From the IMG/VR virus record IMGVR_UViG_3300042483_000235, positions 1 through 51,594 of that record: DNA of 51,594 nucleotides. One strand, 5' to 3'. A program made the position numbers and the translations under genes. Positions 19,498-27,616 of the stretch are shown piece by piece (within the stretch, counting starts at the first letter, position 1; each line of letters begins with the position of its first letter). Under the pieces are notes generated by a model that worked only from the letters and a program-made list of their open reading frames with translations, was not told where the DNA came from and searched no databases. The DNA comes from a virus.

Positions 19498-21381
19498 CTA
19501 TGGTCCCGTGCCTTGTGTTACTGAAACACTACATCCAGATAATGTAGCACACTGTTGTGTAATATTAATGTTTTGTGCTGTGGTGCCTTGTTGTATTAGA
19601 TTAACTGTGCTAGAGCCACCAGCATTGGTCAAGTTGATAGTGGCTTTGTGACTGCCTGCGTCCTTTTGACTGGCAGTAACATTGTGCCCGTTGCCTGTTA
19701 GGCTTAGATCAAAGTAACTGCCTGATCCTTGTTGTGTAACATCAAATACATTAGTATTACCGTTGACAACGCCAAAGAATGTTTTCTCACCGTTGCCCAT
19801 TTGCTTCAGTGTTCCTTGATTGCTATTACCAGTGACATCAACATAGGCAAAGTGCCCACTTGCAGTTCCGCCGTCATTGCTTTGTTTTAGACTCAACGTG
19901 TTTGTGCTGCCGTTGATATTTAGACCCATATAGTGTCCACCACTCTCTTGTCCGTCTTGTAAGCCAGTTGTAGGATTACGTGCTTGCCATAAGGTAATGT
20001 TATTTGTGTTGCCTGTGACGCTGAATTCAAACAAGTTCTTACCCAGGGTATCACCTTGTTTGATGTTTAAGGTATTGTTGTCACCGTCTATGACAGCGTA
20101 GTCAGTGCCACCTAGGCCTGAGATCTTATTATAGTTGCCTGTTTGTTCAATGGTTATTGCATTACCGCTACTGCCAATCTTTTGATCAAGATATAAACTG
20201 TTGCCCAATGTAATGTTACTAACACGACTCTTAGCAGAATTCTTCTGCGCTGTTTGATTTACAGTTATGTCGCTAGTAGAAGGCCAAGTAGGAGCACAGT
20301 CGGCGCAAACGCTGCCTGCTTGACCTGGATTAGCAGGAGTTCCGCCTGAACCAGTATCAGTACTAGTAACGCCATCATTTAAATCATAGTAGTAGGTAAC
20401 TTCAGCAATTTGCATACTGTCGCAGTTTAACCCACAGAATTCCCCTGCTTTAGTTGTTGGAAACAATATGAAGTAGTAGATATAGGCAGTAGTATTGCCT
20501 GTCGCTATTTCGGGACTAGTCCAAAATCTCGACTCGCTTAAACTTAAACTATCTTGTTTAATCAGTGTCCAGTTGGCACCGTTATTACTACCATACAGTT
20601 TATAGCTAGTAGGATCACGGCCACTAAAATCATTAGCAGTTGTAATAGTAAATTTCTGAACCACTCGACCTTGACTTAGTTTGACAGTTACACCTGCATT
20701 CTTTTTGTCAAAATTTAGATATTTGGTATTAACATTGCCGTCAAAGGCCTGTGTTGCACCTTCTCCAAACGGACTGTTATTGCTAGTGGGAAATATAGTG
20801 CTGATAACCACAGGTGTGCTATTAGTTCTAATCAATTTCCAGTCAGCCGGGGCACTACTCGGTGTAGTTGTAGCAGTTTGTCCTGCGGTCAACGGTACAG
20901 TAGAATAGTTAGCGTTGGCATAAGTGTTGGCCTGTGCTACTGTGGGGTTAAGTGTGCCAGTCCATGAAACACCGTTAGTGTTATTCATACCACTTGATCC
21001 ACTGAATAACTGTCCTGTGTTATTGTCACTGCCCACAAAGAAGAAATAGTCAGGACCCATGTTGACAATCTTACCGGTGCCAATAGTACCTGCTAGTGTG
21101 CCATTGCTATTGTAAACTTTACCTTCGTAAGGGTAACTACCATTACCAGTTGCTGCAAATTGAACATATTGTCCTGCTCGCCAACTCCAGGTTCCGTTAA
21201 ACCAAGGAATCTTATACATAGTACCCGGTTGTTTACTGTAGATTTGGCAGGTAGTAGTATTGAGACAGGCATTGACATTCCACTGACTGTCGGCAATTTG
21301 GCTTTGTCCAAACTTGATATCAGTTAGGTCAGCAAATGCATTAGAGCATACGAACAGTAAAGCTAATAATATCTTTTTCAT
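19498..21381 (-). CDS. Large curlin-repeat/discoidin-like secreted fibre protein (627 aa)
   Basis: A signal peptide (residues 1-17, MKKILLALLFVCSNAFA) precedes a beta-rich N-terminal region, an F5/8 type C (discoidin)-like middle at about 180-335 (FDGNVNTKYLNF, SYKLYGSNNGANWTLI), then C-terminal curlin-like repeats at about 375-620 such as NAITIEQTGNYNKI and TNVFDVTQQGSG. Probably exported through CsgG and assembled as an amyloid-like fibre or surface adhesin. ATG overlaps the stop of the fecR-like gene by 4 nt. The domain combination is unusual for curli. Confidence 0.75.
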   Translation of the reverse strand: MKKILLALLFVCSNAFADLTDIKFGQSQIADSQWNVNACLNTTTCQIYSKQPGTMYKIPWFNGTWSWRAGQYVQFAATGNGSYPYEGKVYNSNGTLAGTIGTGKIVNMGPDYFFFVGSDNNTGQLFSGSSGMNNTNGVSWTGTLNPTVAQANTYANANYSTVPLTAGQTATTTPSSAPADWKLIRTNSTPVVISTIFPTSNNSPFGEGATQAFDGNVNTKYLNFDKKNAGVTVKLSQGRVVQKFTITTANDFSGRDPTSYKLYGSNNGANWTLIKQDSLSLSESRFWTSPEIATGNTTAYIYYFILFPTTKAGEFCGLNCDSMQIAEVTYYYDLNDGVTSTDTGSGGTPANPGQAGSVCADCAPTWPSTSDITVNQTAQKNSAKSRVSNITLGNSLYLDQKIGSSGNAITIEQTGNYNKISGLGGTDYAVIDGDNNTLNIKQGDTLGKNLFEFSVTGNTNNITLWQARNPTTGLQDGQESGGHYMGLNINGSTNTLSLKQSNDGGTASGHFAYVDVTGNSNQGTLKQMGNGEKTFFGVVNGNTNVFDVTQQGSGSYFDLSLTGNGHNVTASQKDAGSHKATINLTNAGGSSTVNLIQQGTTAQNINITQQCATLSGCSVSVTQGTGP

Positions 21382-22556
21382 CTAAAGTTCTGATTGATAA
21401 CAATCTGTCCCACGGCTTTACCACTGCTGAAGTTCCAACTGTTGGTCTGCATGTCCTGTGTAACAATCACCTGCACTTTGGTATCTAAAGGCATAACAAC
21501 ATTAGCATAGTTGCGACTGTTAGGGCTTAGGCTTTCAAACATCCAACCTATTTGTTGTGTTTCGCTTTTATCTTTAAACAATTTCTTAACGTAGGGATTT
21601 TCAGTTTCGCTTACTGCGGCCACTTCAGTGACTAAGGCATCTTTGTTAGCGGCAGTATCTAATCCTACCTTAGTAGCAGTGTCTAAATTCTCATCGCCTT
21701 CATTGGCACTACGTCCTTGCTTATAAGACTTGTTGCTTCCACCTTTTTCACCTTTACTAGCCACTTGTTGTTTTTCGCCATCTTTAGCATCATCTTTGTC
21801 ATCTTTGTCTTTGTCGTCTTTTTTGCCGTCTTTCTTCGCATCGCCTGTCTTTTCAGCAGCAGCACGAGCAGCAGCGATCACGCTGACTCCAGTAGTAGTT
21901 CTTGGAGGATTAACCATTAGGTTGTTGCCAATGGCCATGCCGTTGAGAGCAACAATAACAGCAGGACTAGGAATACCATTTAATGTTTCAACTAAGGTAG
22001 CTTGATAAGGACGATTAAGTTTAACTATGCCTGCCGGTGTCTCTACATCAATAGCGCCACTGCCGCAGGTAAGTCCTTTTAAGTTTACGTTTTGTTCTAT
22101 TTCACAGGTTGGCATCAACATGATCATACTAGCGCCTGTTTCACTAACAGCCATGACAAAGTCTGTGCCACGAACAGCAATGGCCGCAGTAGGTGTGTTG
22201 ATTTTTACATTCTTGGGGTCTTTGGCAATACTGCCTGATACATAGCGCACAGTACCTGCGGCAGCTTTAAGTCCTAGTTTTCCGGCACCGCTTTTAGGAT
22301 CATATACAAAATCGTCAATAATAAGGCTACTCGACTCAGTAACAGTAACGTTCGTATCGTCTTTAAAAACGATCTTGACTTTTCCATTCTTAGTTTCAAT
22401 CTTGTCATTGGTTTTGATTTCTGTGCCTTTGACAATTTGAATTGTATCTTTACCACGCTTGATAATAGCAGTACCGGACGATTCAGTAACCGATCCGATA
22501 TCTGCCCATGCCGACACGGCTGTGATCAAGCCTATGATAAGAGCAGCAACTCTCAT
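21378..22556 (-). CDS. Secreted FecR-domain protein (392 aa)
   Basis: Signal peptide at about residues 1-18. A FecR-type domain spans about 20-150 (GTEIKTNDKIETKNGKVKI, then TPTAAIAVRGTDFVMAVSE). A Lys/Asp-rich low-complexity linker follows at about 240-275, then a C-terminal domain. FecR domains of this sort occur in surface or sensory proteins and next to secreted polymers. Not the membrane anti-sigma type, since no central membrane span is seen. Member of the curli-like operon. Confidence 0.82.
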   Translation of the reverse strand: MRVAALIIGLITAVSAWADIGSVTESSGTAIIKRGKDTIQIVKGTEIKTNDKIETKNGKVKIVFKDDTNVTVTESSSLIIDDFVYDPKSGAGKLGLKAAAGTVRYVSGSIAKDPKNVKINTPTAAIAVRGTDFVMAVSETGASMIMLMPTCEIEQNVNLKGLTCGSGAIDVETPAGIVKLNRPYQATLVETLNGIPSPAVIVALNGMAIGNNLMVNPPRTTTGVSVIAAARAAAEKTGDAKKDGKKDDKDKDDKDDAKDGEKQQVASKGEKGGSNKSYKQGRSANEGDENLDTATKVGLDTAANKDALVTEVAAVSETENPYVKKLFKDKSETQQIGWMFESLSPNSRNYANVVMPLDTKVQVIVTQDMQTNSWNFSSGKAVGQIVINQNFR

Positions 22557-22565
22557 TGCCGTTCC

Positions 22566-23354
22566 TTAGTTCTTCTGTGTTATATTGAATATACCGCTGT
22601 TGGATATACTTTTGATATTAACCACGTTGTCAATAGTTCCAGTTTGGCTGATAGTAAACTTGTTGCTGTTACCAGCCAAGTCAACCCAAACACTACTACC
22701 AGCTGCACCAGTTGAACGCTGACTGATGTTAAACTCGTTAGTATCACCTACCACTTTGATTGTGTCAGTGTGCTTGCCACCAATAGCATCAATGAAGAAC
22801 TTGTTGGTGTTGCCCGTTACATCAATAGCAGCTTTCAAGTCGTCGCCTGTGCCACGATATTGAATTTCATTGCTGTTGCCTGTGAACTTCATGTTTAGGT
22901 CAGCTGCTTTACATCCCGTTAGTGCTGTAGTTCCATCGCTGGCATTGCCATAACCGCAGGCCACGTCAGCTTTGTTAGTGTTACCCAACTGCTGAATAGT
23001 CACGGTTGCGCCAACACCTGTGCCTGTGGTGTCGTTCTTTACTTCTAGGTTGATTTCGTTGCTGGCACCAACTTGGTTAGTAACAATCTTCTGATCAATG
23101 CCACGTAGGTATACTGGACGAGCAGCTGATCCTGCTTTGTTACCTGATCCATTTTGTGTCATATTGACATTAGGATTGTCACCGCTTTGATCGATAAAGA
23201 TGCGGTTAGTTGTGGCAATGGCTAGTGAGGCTGTTGCGTTAGGGCTAACAGTTACCATTGTTGGGATTGTGGCTGCACTTGGTGCAGTTACAGCAGTCTG
23301 GGCCATTACTGGAAATGCTGCTGCTAATAATATTGTTATAATTGTTTGTTTCAT
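22566..23354 (-). CDS. Curlin-like amyloid subunit (262 aa)
   Basis: Signal peptide at about 1-18 (MKQTIITILLAAAFPVMA). The mature part contains repeated Asn/Gln/Gly strands with curlin spacing, for example NRIFIDQSGDNPNVNMTQNG, TNEFNISQRS and SNKFTISQTG. This is the CsgA/CsgB-type S-x5-Q-x-G-x-x-N-x5-Q logic, with degenerate repeats. It lies directly downstream of csgG. Expected to be secreted unfolded and polymerise at the cell or virion surface. Confidence 0.8.
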   Translation of the reverse strand: MKQTIITILLAAAFPVMAQTAVTAPSAATIPTMVTVSPNATASLAIATTNRIFIDQSGDNPNVNMTQNGSGNKAGSAARPVYLRGIDQKIVTNQVGASNEINLEVKNDTTGTGVGATVTIQQLGNTNKADVACGYGNASDGTTALTGCKAADLNMKFTGNSNEIQYRGTGDDLKAAIDVTGNTNKFFIDAIGGKHTDTIKVVGDTNEFNISQRSTGAAGSSVWVDLAGNSNKFTISQTGTIDNVVNIKSISNSGIFNITQKN

Positions 23355-23382
23355 TTTTTGCTCCTAACCTTGTGGGTTATTT

Positions 23383-24321
23383 TTACTTCCAGAACTGGAT
23401 TCGTGTCCAGATACTCTTCTCTTTGCTTCCTTCAACACTTTTTCCGCTATCGGACTGCTGTGGTGAGGATGCAGTTTTGGCTGCGTCTTTGGTCTTGGTT
23501 TGTGCTTGAACCAACTCATTGGACTTCTCCTTGAATTGCCACAGGCCACCACGCTCTCCCTTTTTAATCAACTCAATAACCGCTGTTTCGATTGCTGAAC
23601 GTAGGGCATAGTTACCTGGCTCGTTAAATGTTTGGCTTGAATCAAATTCAAATGCCTGTGTTGCTTGGTTGAAAAACTTCAACGCAGTGGCACCGTCGGC
23701 GGTGCTGAGCAAGTTCTTTTCCACTGTAACAGTGGTTAGTACTTCTCCAGTTTGAACACTGACCAAACGTAGGCTGATCACAACCACGTCTTGAGTATAG
23801 GCGGTAGATGTTCCAATACCTAACCAACGAGCACCTGTGCCGCCTGTTAGTGTATTGCTGTTATAATCAATAATGCCACCTTCTAGAATAACACCAGCCA
23901 TTTGCAATGGTGGTAACGGTTTGGCATTAGCGCCTTCGTAGATCTCACGTGTCTGTTTGATCATCTGACGCTCTTTTAACAAGTTGTCCAAGCCAACACG
24001 CTCAACAACTGTGAACCATTGACGATTACCAACTTCTTGTAAACTCTTCATTAGGTATGCTTCAGCACCCTGGGTGACTGCTGTTGAAAACAAGCTGAGT
24101 GTTGAACTTGGCTTTCGCTGTCCTGTTAGGTCTTTGAAACCATACACTGCCACTGTCACTGCCGGACCTGCTGGTGCAGGAACATTGGCAAAACTCTTGT
24201 TGATTGTGTCTGTAACTGTAGCTTCTTCTTTGATTTGTGTACTGCCCCATGGACGTACGGTTGAACATCCAGCTAGGGCTACTACGGCTAATGTGATTAA
24301 GGATAATTTAATTGCTTTCAT
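23383..24321 (-). CDS. csgG: Curli secretion channel lipoprotein CsgG
   Basis: CsgG forms a nonameric outer-membrane pore for curli subunits. A lipoprotein signal is present (LAVVALAGCSTVR, Cys19 as acylation site). The family core includes VAVYGFKDLTGQRKPS, STAVTQGAEAYLMKSLQ, WFTVVERVGLDNLLKER, and YTQDVVVISLRLVSVQTGE. At 312 aa it is slightly longer than E. coli CsgG because of a charged C-terminal tail. AAGGAG precedes the ATG. csgF is immediately upstream and curlin-like genes downstream. Confidence 0.92.
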   Translation of the reverse strand: MKAIKLSLITLAVVALAGCSTVRPWGSTQIKEEATVTDTINKSFANVPAPAGPAVTVAVYGFKDLTGQRKPSSTLSLFSTAVTQGAEAYLMKSLQEVGNRQWFTVVERVGLDNLLKERQMIKQTREIYEGANAKPLPPLQMAGVILEGGIIDYNSNTLTGGTGARWLGIGTSTAYTQDVVVISLRLVSVQTGEVLTTVTVEKNLLSTADGATALKFFNQATQAFEFDSSQTFNEPGNYALRSAIETAVIELIKKGERGGLWQFKEKSNELVQAQTKTKDAAKTASSPQQSDSGKSVEGSKEKSIWTRIQFWK

Positions 24322-24330
24322 ATTTTCTCC

Positions 24331-24813
24331 TTAAAAACTAAAACTAGCAATTGGAACTATAACTCGAGTAACAGTACCTTTGGCATCTACTACTGTCAGT
24401 GTAACTTTGTCGTTGGCCTTGGCCCAGGTAACTGTATTACCATCTAGAGCAAAGTTACCTGTTGTTGGATTCACGCAACCTGGAATCGCCGTGCCATCTG
24501 CGGCAGCGCATTTGTTTGTGAATAGGTTGTTGCTTAACTGTGTTGCAAGTTGAGCATATACTTGACTTTGAAATAGACTCATGAATCTATTCAACGGGGT
24601 GTTTAGCAGTTCAGCCTCAGCTTTGGCAATGGCTGCTTTTTTGTCTGCTTCGATAGCATCACGTCGTGACTTTTCAATGCTGTCAATGGTCAACACATGA
24701 CTGCTAAATCCAATGCCACTAAAGGCTGGATTTTTAAATTGTTGTACTAACTCTGCTTGTGCAGTCGTGGATAATGCCAGCATCATCCCTAGTGTCACTA
24801 AGGTTTTCTTCAT
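24331..24813 (-). CDS. csgF: Curli assembly factor CsgF
   Basis: CsgF caps the CsgG pore and couples secretion to nucleation. A signal peptide (MKKTLVTLGMMLALSTTAQA) is followed by the diagnostic mature N-terminus ELVQQFKNPAFSGIGF, the segment that inserts into CsgG. 160 aa, close to the family length. First gene of the operon; a TAAATA box lies 24 nt upstream of the start with GGGAG between. Confidence 0.9.
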   Translation of the reverse strand: MKKTLVTLGMMLALSTTAQAELVQQFKNPAFSGIGFSSHVLTIDSIEKSRRDAIEADKKAAIAKAEAELLNTPLNRFMSLFQSQVYAQLATQLSNNLFTNKCAAADGTAIPGCVNPTTGNFALDGNTVTWAKANDKVTLTVVDAKGTVTRVIVPIASFSF

Positions 24814-24837
24814 CGGTTCGCTCCCGGGTTTGTAATG

Positions 24838-24843
24838 TATTTA
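24838..24843 (-). promoter_or_regulatory. T4-late-like promoter of the curli-like operon
   Basis: GGTAAATAC located 24 nt before the csgF ATG, followed by a GGGAG ribosome site. It would drive csgF to the gene at 18856. Confidence 0.55.
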
Positions 24844-24876
24844 CCGGGAGTTGTGCTAGAATAAACTATGAGTTAT

Positions 24877-25245
24877 CTAAAGACAGATGACAGCCGCAAT
24901 GGCCAAGTAAGATGCTTGATGCGCTAGTTGATCTAGGCCGAATTGATTCCAAAATAAGGGTTTAGTATTGTCTTTGCAACCGTATTTTACCTTGGTGTAA
25001 TCTATTACATAATGATATACGCCTTCAATAACTGCTACAGATATCATTGTAACAGCACTGATTGGATGAAAGAAACTAAAAATCAACAATAATACTAATG
25101 TTCCCCAGACATGATCTAGCGTATGACTTATGCCAACAGGATCTAGCCACACACCTTTTTTAACGGTCTGCATATAGGTCTGTATCTTAAAATCAGCATA
25201 CCAGTGCTTGATTTGAAACAGTAGTAAAAGTGCAAGAATTTCCAT
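24877..25245 (-). CDS. DUF3307-like membrane protein (122 aa)
   Basis: Several hydrophobic segments with conserved polar residues: FQIKHWYADFKIQTYMQ at the start, a central HTLDHVWG, EGVYHYVIDYTK, and FGLDQLAHQASYL near the end. This His/Asp arrangement matches the DUF3307 family of unknown function. A perfect TATAAATA box lies 6 nt before the ATG. Confidence 0.75.
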   Translation of the reverse strand: MEILALLLLFQIKHWYADFKIQTYMQTVKKGVWLDPVGISHTLDHVWGTLVLLLIFSFFHPISAVTMISVAVIEGVYHYVIDYTKVKYGCKDNTKPLFWNQFGLDQLAHQASYLAIAAVICL

Positions 25246-25251
25246 GTTAGC

Positions 25252-25259
25252 TATTTATA
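25252..25259 (-). promoter_or_regulatory. Consensus T4-type late promoter
   Basis: TATAAATA, exact match to the T4 late consensus, 6 nt before the ATG at 25245. Confidence 0.65.
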
Positions 25260-25268
25260 TAGCTGAAT

Positions 25269-25949
25269 TTATTTCAATTCAGGAAAAAGACAGTCCTGGA
25301 TAAACATTTGGACATCTTCCTCGCTTAAACCTAAACTGACCATTACTTTAGGAGTATGTGGGTTTTGCTTTTGGTTTTGAGCATAGTAATTCTGCTGATC
25401 TTTGGTGCTTTCTGCAGTATTATTAGTTTCTCCCACACATTCTGTGTAGTGATTAACTAGTATATGTGCTAGACTTGCAATCTGTGCTAATTCGCTTTCG
25501 TCGCTGACATTGCCCGCAGCAATCATATGCGGACTAAAAATACGCTCTGCCCATTCGGGAAGTTTACGTGGTTTATTCCAGTCGTATCGGCCAACTTCTT
25601 CAGCAAAGTATTCAATCATAGGATGATCAAAATCACCTGTAGGACTATAATCAATAAAGCAACCTGTGATCTTATTCTTACCTGCTATTACGTCAAAGCC
25701 AAAAATAGGAGCAGGGTTGTGTGTATGTGGAAACACACAGCAGTGCATCATCCATAACCCTTTACTTTCTCGAGCATCTACAACATCAATGTGAGCACGA
25801 CGATAACGATCGCTAGTCCAGATGCGATTAACCCAACCTGGCTGATTAAATCTTTCCATCCCAGATTCATTAACCTCTTGACCCGTGCGGCTGAAGTTAT
25901 CTTCCAATAGATGTTGGATCTCAACTAACTTTTCCCAAACTTGACTCAT
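25269..25949 (-). CDS. Ferredoxin-dependent bilin reductase (PcyX/PcyA-like, 226 aa)
   Basis: Reduces biliverdin to a phycobilin using ferredoxin. Family features: HCCVFPHTHNPAPIFGFDVI, AGKNKITGCFIDYSPTG, and the C-terminal PEWAERIFSPHMIAAGN helix region, in the order seen in PcyA/PebS-type enzymes. Phage enzymes of this group (PebS, PcyX) are known. Its start overlaps the heme oxygenase stop (TGATG), so substrate supply and use are translationally coupled. The exact bilin product cannot be deduced by eye. Confidence 0.85.
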   Translation of the reverse strand: MSQVWEKLVEIQHLLEDNFSRTGQEVNESGMERFNQPGWVNRIWTSDRYRRAHIDVVDARESKGLWMMHCCVFPHTHNPAPIFGFDVIAGKNKITGCFIDYSPTGDFDHPMIEYFAEEVGRYDWNKPRKLPEWAERIFSPHMIAAGNVSDESELAQIASLAHILVNHYTECVGETNNTAESTKDQQNYYAQNQKQNPHTPKVMVSLGLSEEDVQMFIQDCLFPELK

Positions 25950-26494
25950 CAGTGCCTTTCATTGTTTAGAGCCTTCATTATCTTGATAGCCCATTCAAAG
26001 GCTATTCGAGCTTCGGGTCCTAGGTCATCAGTGAGTTCAGCACGGATGGCTGCTTTTAAATTATGTGCATCGTCAAAGTCATAGAATCTTCCTTGACCCG
26101 GCGCTTTCTTTTTAATAATTTGTCCGCCAAACAAGTCTCCCATATGACGACAATACATATGAGCTTTTATCAAATGTTTTCTTTCAGGATTCATATTGAG
26201 TTCTAAAAGATATTGATAGTACTCAATGGTAACCGGCAACCAAAACAAGTTGTGATGTGGACCAACTAGTTCTATACAATCTTGATAGATCTTGTGTGTT
26301 CGTTCAATATCTTTTAGATTGGTCAACATTCCTTGACTTTTACAGGCAGTTTCGATACCGTTATAGACCAGCACCATTTGCCAAAGATAATTAGCATATT
26401 CTTCTGCGGTAAAAGACCCGCTGACCAATTTCGTTGCGAAGATTGTTTTTTCTGCTTCTTCGTGCAGATCGTGTGTGATTTCTCGTAGACTCAT
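25949..26494 (-). CDS. Heme oxygenase (biliverdin-forming, 181 aa)
   Basis: Opens heme to biliverdin, CO and iron. A proximal His candidate is in THDLHEEAEK (His11). The distal helix signature is YCRHMGDLFGGQIIKK (Gly119-Asp120 and Gly123-Gly124). Also WQMVLVYNGIE. Shorter than plant or cyanobacterial enzymes but normal for phage forms. Immediately upstream of the bilin reductase. A TAAATA box lies 8 nt before the ATG. Confidence 0.9.
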   Translation of the reverse strand: MSLREITHDLHEEAEKTIFATKLVSGSFTAEEYANYLWQMVLVYNGIETACKSQGMLTNLKDIERTHKIYQDCIELVGPHHNLFWLPVTIEYYQYLLELNMNPERKHLIKAHMYCRHMGDLFGGQIIKKKAPGQGRFYDFDDAHNLKAAIRAELTDDLGPEARIAFEWAIKIMKALNNERH

Positions 26495-26502
26495 AATATG
26501 TA

Positions 26503-26508
26503 TATTTA
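26503..26508 (-). promoter_or_regulatory. T4-late-like promoter box for the bilin operon
   Basis: TAAATA 8 nt before the ATG at 26494, without a clear ribosome site between. It overlaps the stop of the preceding gene. Confidence 0.45.
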
Positions 26509-26775
26509 ATTCTTTAATTTGAACTTCAAAAGAAAAATCAGGAGGTCTTTCTCCTGATCTAATTTAACAGTATATATCTGTTCATTTTGCCTTTGAAAAT
26601 GCCATCTTTGGCCTAATGGGCCAAACAAACTTTCTAGATATGCTATCAAGGTTCTTTTTCCTTTTTTCCCAGAAGTTTGATTGCCGCTTCTACAATCAAA
26701 AAGAGTTAGCCAATATTGAAATCTCTTTGTGCCAAGATCAGTGTATTTTATAACTCTGATATCTTCTTGATTCAT
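26506..26775 (-). CDS. FxLKW-family small protein (89 aa)
   Basis: Ends YTVKLDQEKDLLIFLLKFKL, a diverged version of the FxLKW ending found in proteins at 11837, 12114, 12706 and 13773. N-terminal part has LTLFDCRSG and a basic GKKGKRTLIAYLES segment. Overlaps the clpS stop by 4 nt (ATGA). Unknown function; placed here far from its relatives. Confidence 0.68.
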   Translation of the reverse strand: MNQEDIRVIKYTDLGTKRFQYWLTLFDCRSGNQTSGKKGKRTLIAYLESLFGPLGQRWHFQRQNEQIYTVKLDQEKDLLIFLLKFKLKN

Positions 26776-27074
26776 GCATCTGGTTCAATGGTTACCACTA
26801 AAGGAAATCCATTTTGTCTTGCAGCCTGAGTAGAATCGATGCCTTTTTGTTCGGCGATTTCGTGTGTATAGATTCCTGCTACCGCACTACCCGTGTTGTG
26901 TATTTCCAAGGTAATGTCTTTGGCTCGATCCTGTGCGTGTTTGAATATTTCAGTTAACACTTCGATGACAAATTCCATAGGAGTTTTATCATCGTTCAGC
27001 AATACAACTTTCCATAGCTTTGGTGGCTGTAAGGAAACTGTTATTTTTTCATCAATTTTTAAATCAGTGGACAT
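26772..27074 (-). CDS. clpS: ClpS adaptor protein (100 aa)
   Basis: ClpS delivers N-degron substrates to ClpAP. The signature LWKVVLLNDDKTPMEFVIEV with the LNDD-TPMEF substrate pocket is intact, followed by AGIYTHEIAEQKG and PLVVTIEPDA, in normal order and length. Ribosome site GGAGC. Together with phage ClpP (9329-9922) it suggests control of proteolysis, though no ClpA is seen in the window. Confidence 0.92.
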   Translation of the reverse strand: MSTDLKIDEKITVSLQPPKLWKVVLLNDDKTPMEFVIEVLTEIFKHAQDRAKDITLEIHNTGSAVAGIYTHEIAEQKGIDSTQAARQNGFPLVVTIEPDA

Positions 27075-27090
27075 ATTTTTATTTGCTCCA

Positions 27091-27117
27091 AATTAGGGGA
27101 GTAAGTCTCCCCTAATT
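27091..27117. terminator. Strong hairpin between hsp20 and clpS
   Basis: Perfect 11-bp stem AATTAGGGGAG/CTCCCCTAATT with a 5-nt loop, just after the hsp20 stop and 17 nt before the clpS start. The following sequence is ATTT rather than a long U-run, so it may be a weak terminator or processing site. Confidence 0.6.
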
Positions 27118-27119
27118 AA

Positions 27120-27557
27120 TTACTTAATTTCCACAATATCAATGATACGTGGTTTTTCGGATTCCGGAACGTTACGGAAAAGTTGAATTCTCAACATACC
27201 GTTTCTAATCTCGGCTACCTTAACTTCCATGTGCTCTGCTAAAGTAAAAGTTTTTTCAAAGTCTCGTGTAGCAAGTCCACGATGAAGGTACATGGCATCT
27301 CCTAAAGACATTTCTTTAGATTCGCCAAATACGCTCAATTGATTGCGCTCGACTTCTACTCGAATTTCTTCCTTCTCAAATCCAGTAATTGCAATTTGAA
27401 TTTCGTATTGGTCTTCATTCCATTTGAGGATATTAAATGGAGGATAGTTGGTAGACACTTGGTTGGCAAATCTGCGTTCCATTTGGTCAAACATTGTGTC
27501 AAATCCCACAAGTGCTCTGCTCAGTGTGTCTAATCTCGATAGTTGATTGTTGTTCAT
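27120..27557 (-). CDS. Small heat-shock protein, Hsp20/alpha-crystallin family (145 aa)
   Basis: ATP-independent holdase. The alpha-crystallin domain spans about 35-130: YEIQIAITGFEKEEIRVEVE, HRGLATRDFEKTFTLAEHME, and RNGMLRIQLFRNVPE; the C-terminal IxI-like motif is PRIIDIVEI. The start at 27557 has AAGGAGA upstream; the 22-nt leader is almost identical to that of dnaK. Confidence 0.92.
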   Translation of the reverse strand: MNNNQLSRLDTLSRALVGFDTMFDQMERRFANQVSTNYPPFNILKWNEDQYEIQIAITGFEKEEIRVEVERNQLSVFGESKEMSLGDAMYLHRGLATRDFEKTFTLAEHMEVKVAEIRNGMLRIQLFRNVPESEKPRIIDIVEIK

Positions 27558-27583
27558 AATAGTCTCCTTATAAAGTAAGAACA

Positions 27584-27608
27584 ATGGGGGCCTCGAAAGT
27601 ACCCCCTA
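27584..27608 (-). promoter_or_regulatory. GC-rich hairpin between dnaK and hsp20
   Basis: GGGGG/CCCCC stem (extended by ATA/AT) with an 11-nt loop in the 59-nt gap. No U-run follows, so it is more likely an mRNA processing or stability element than a terminator. Confidence 0.5.
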
Positions 27609-27616
27609 TTTGACAA

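Noticed and set aside
21717-22005. Hydrophobic plus-strand ORFs
   Set aside because: Antisense shadows of the Lys/Asp-rich linker of the FecR protein, which reads as Phe/Leu/Ser on the opposite strand.
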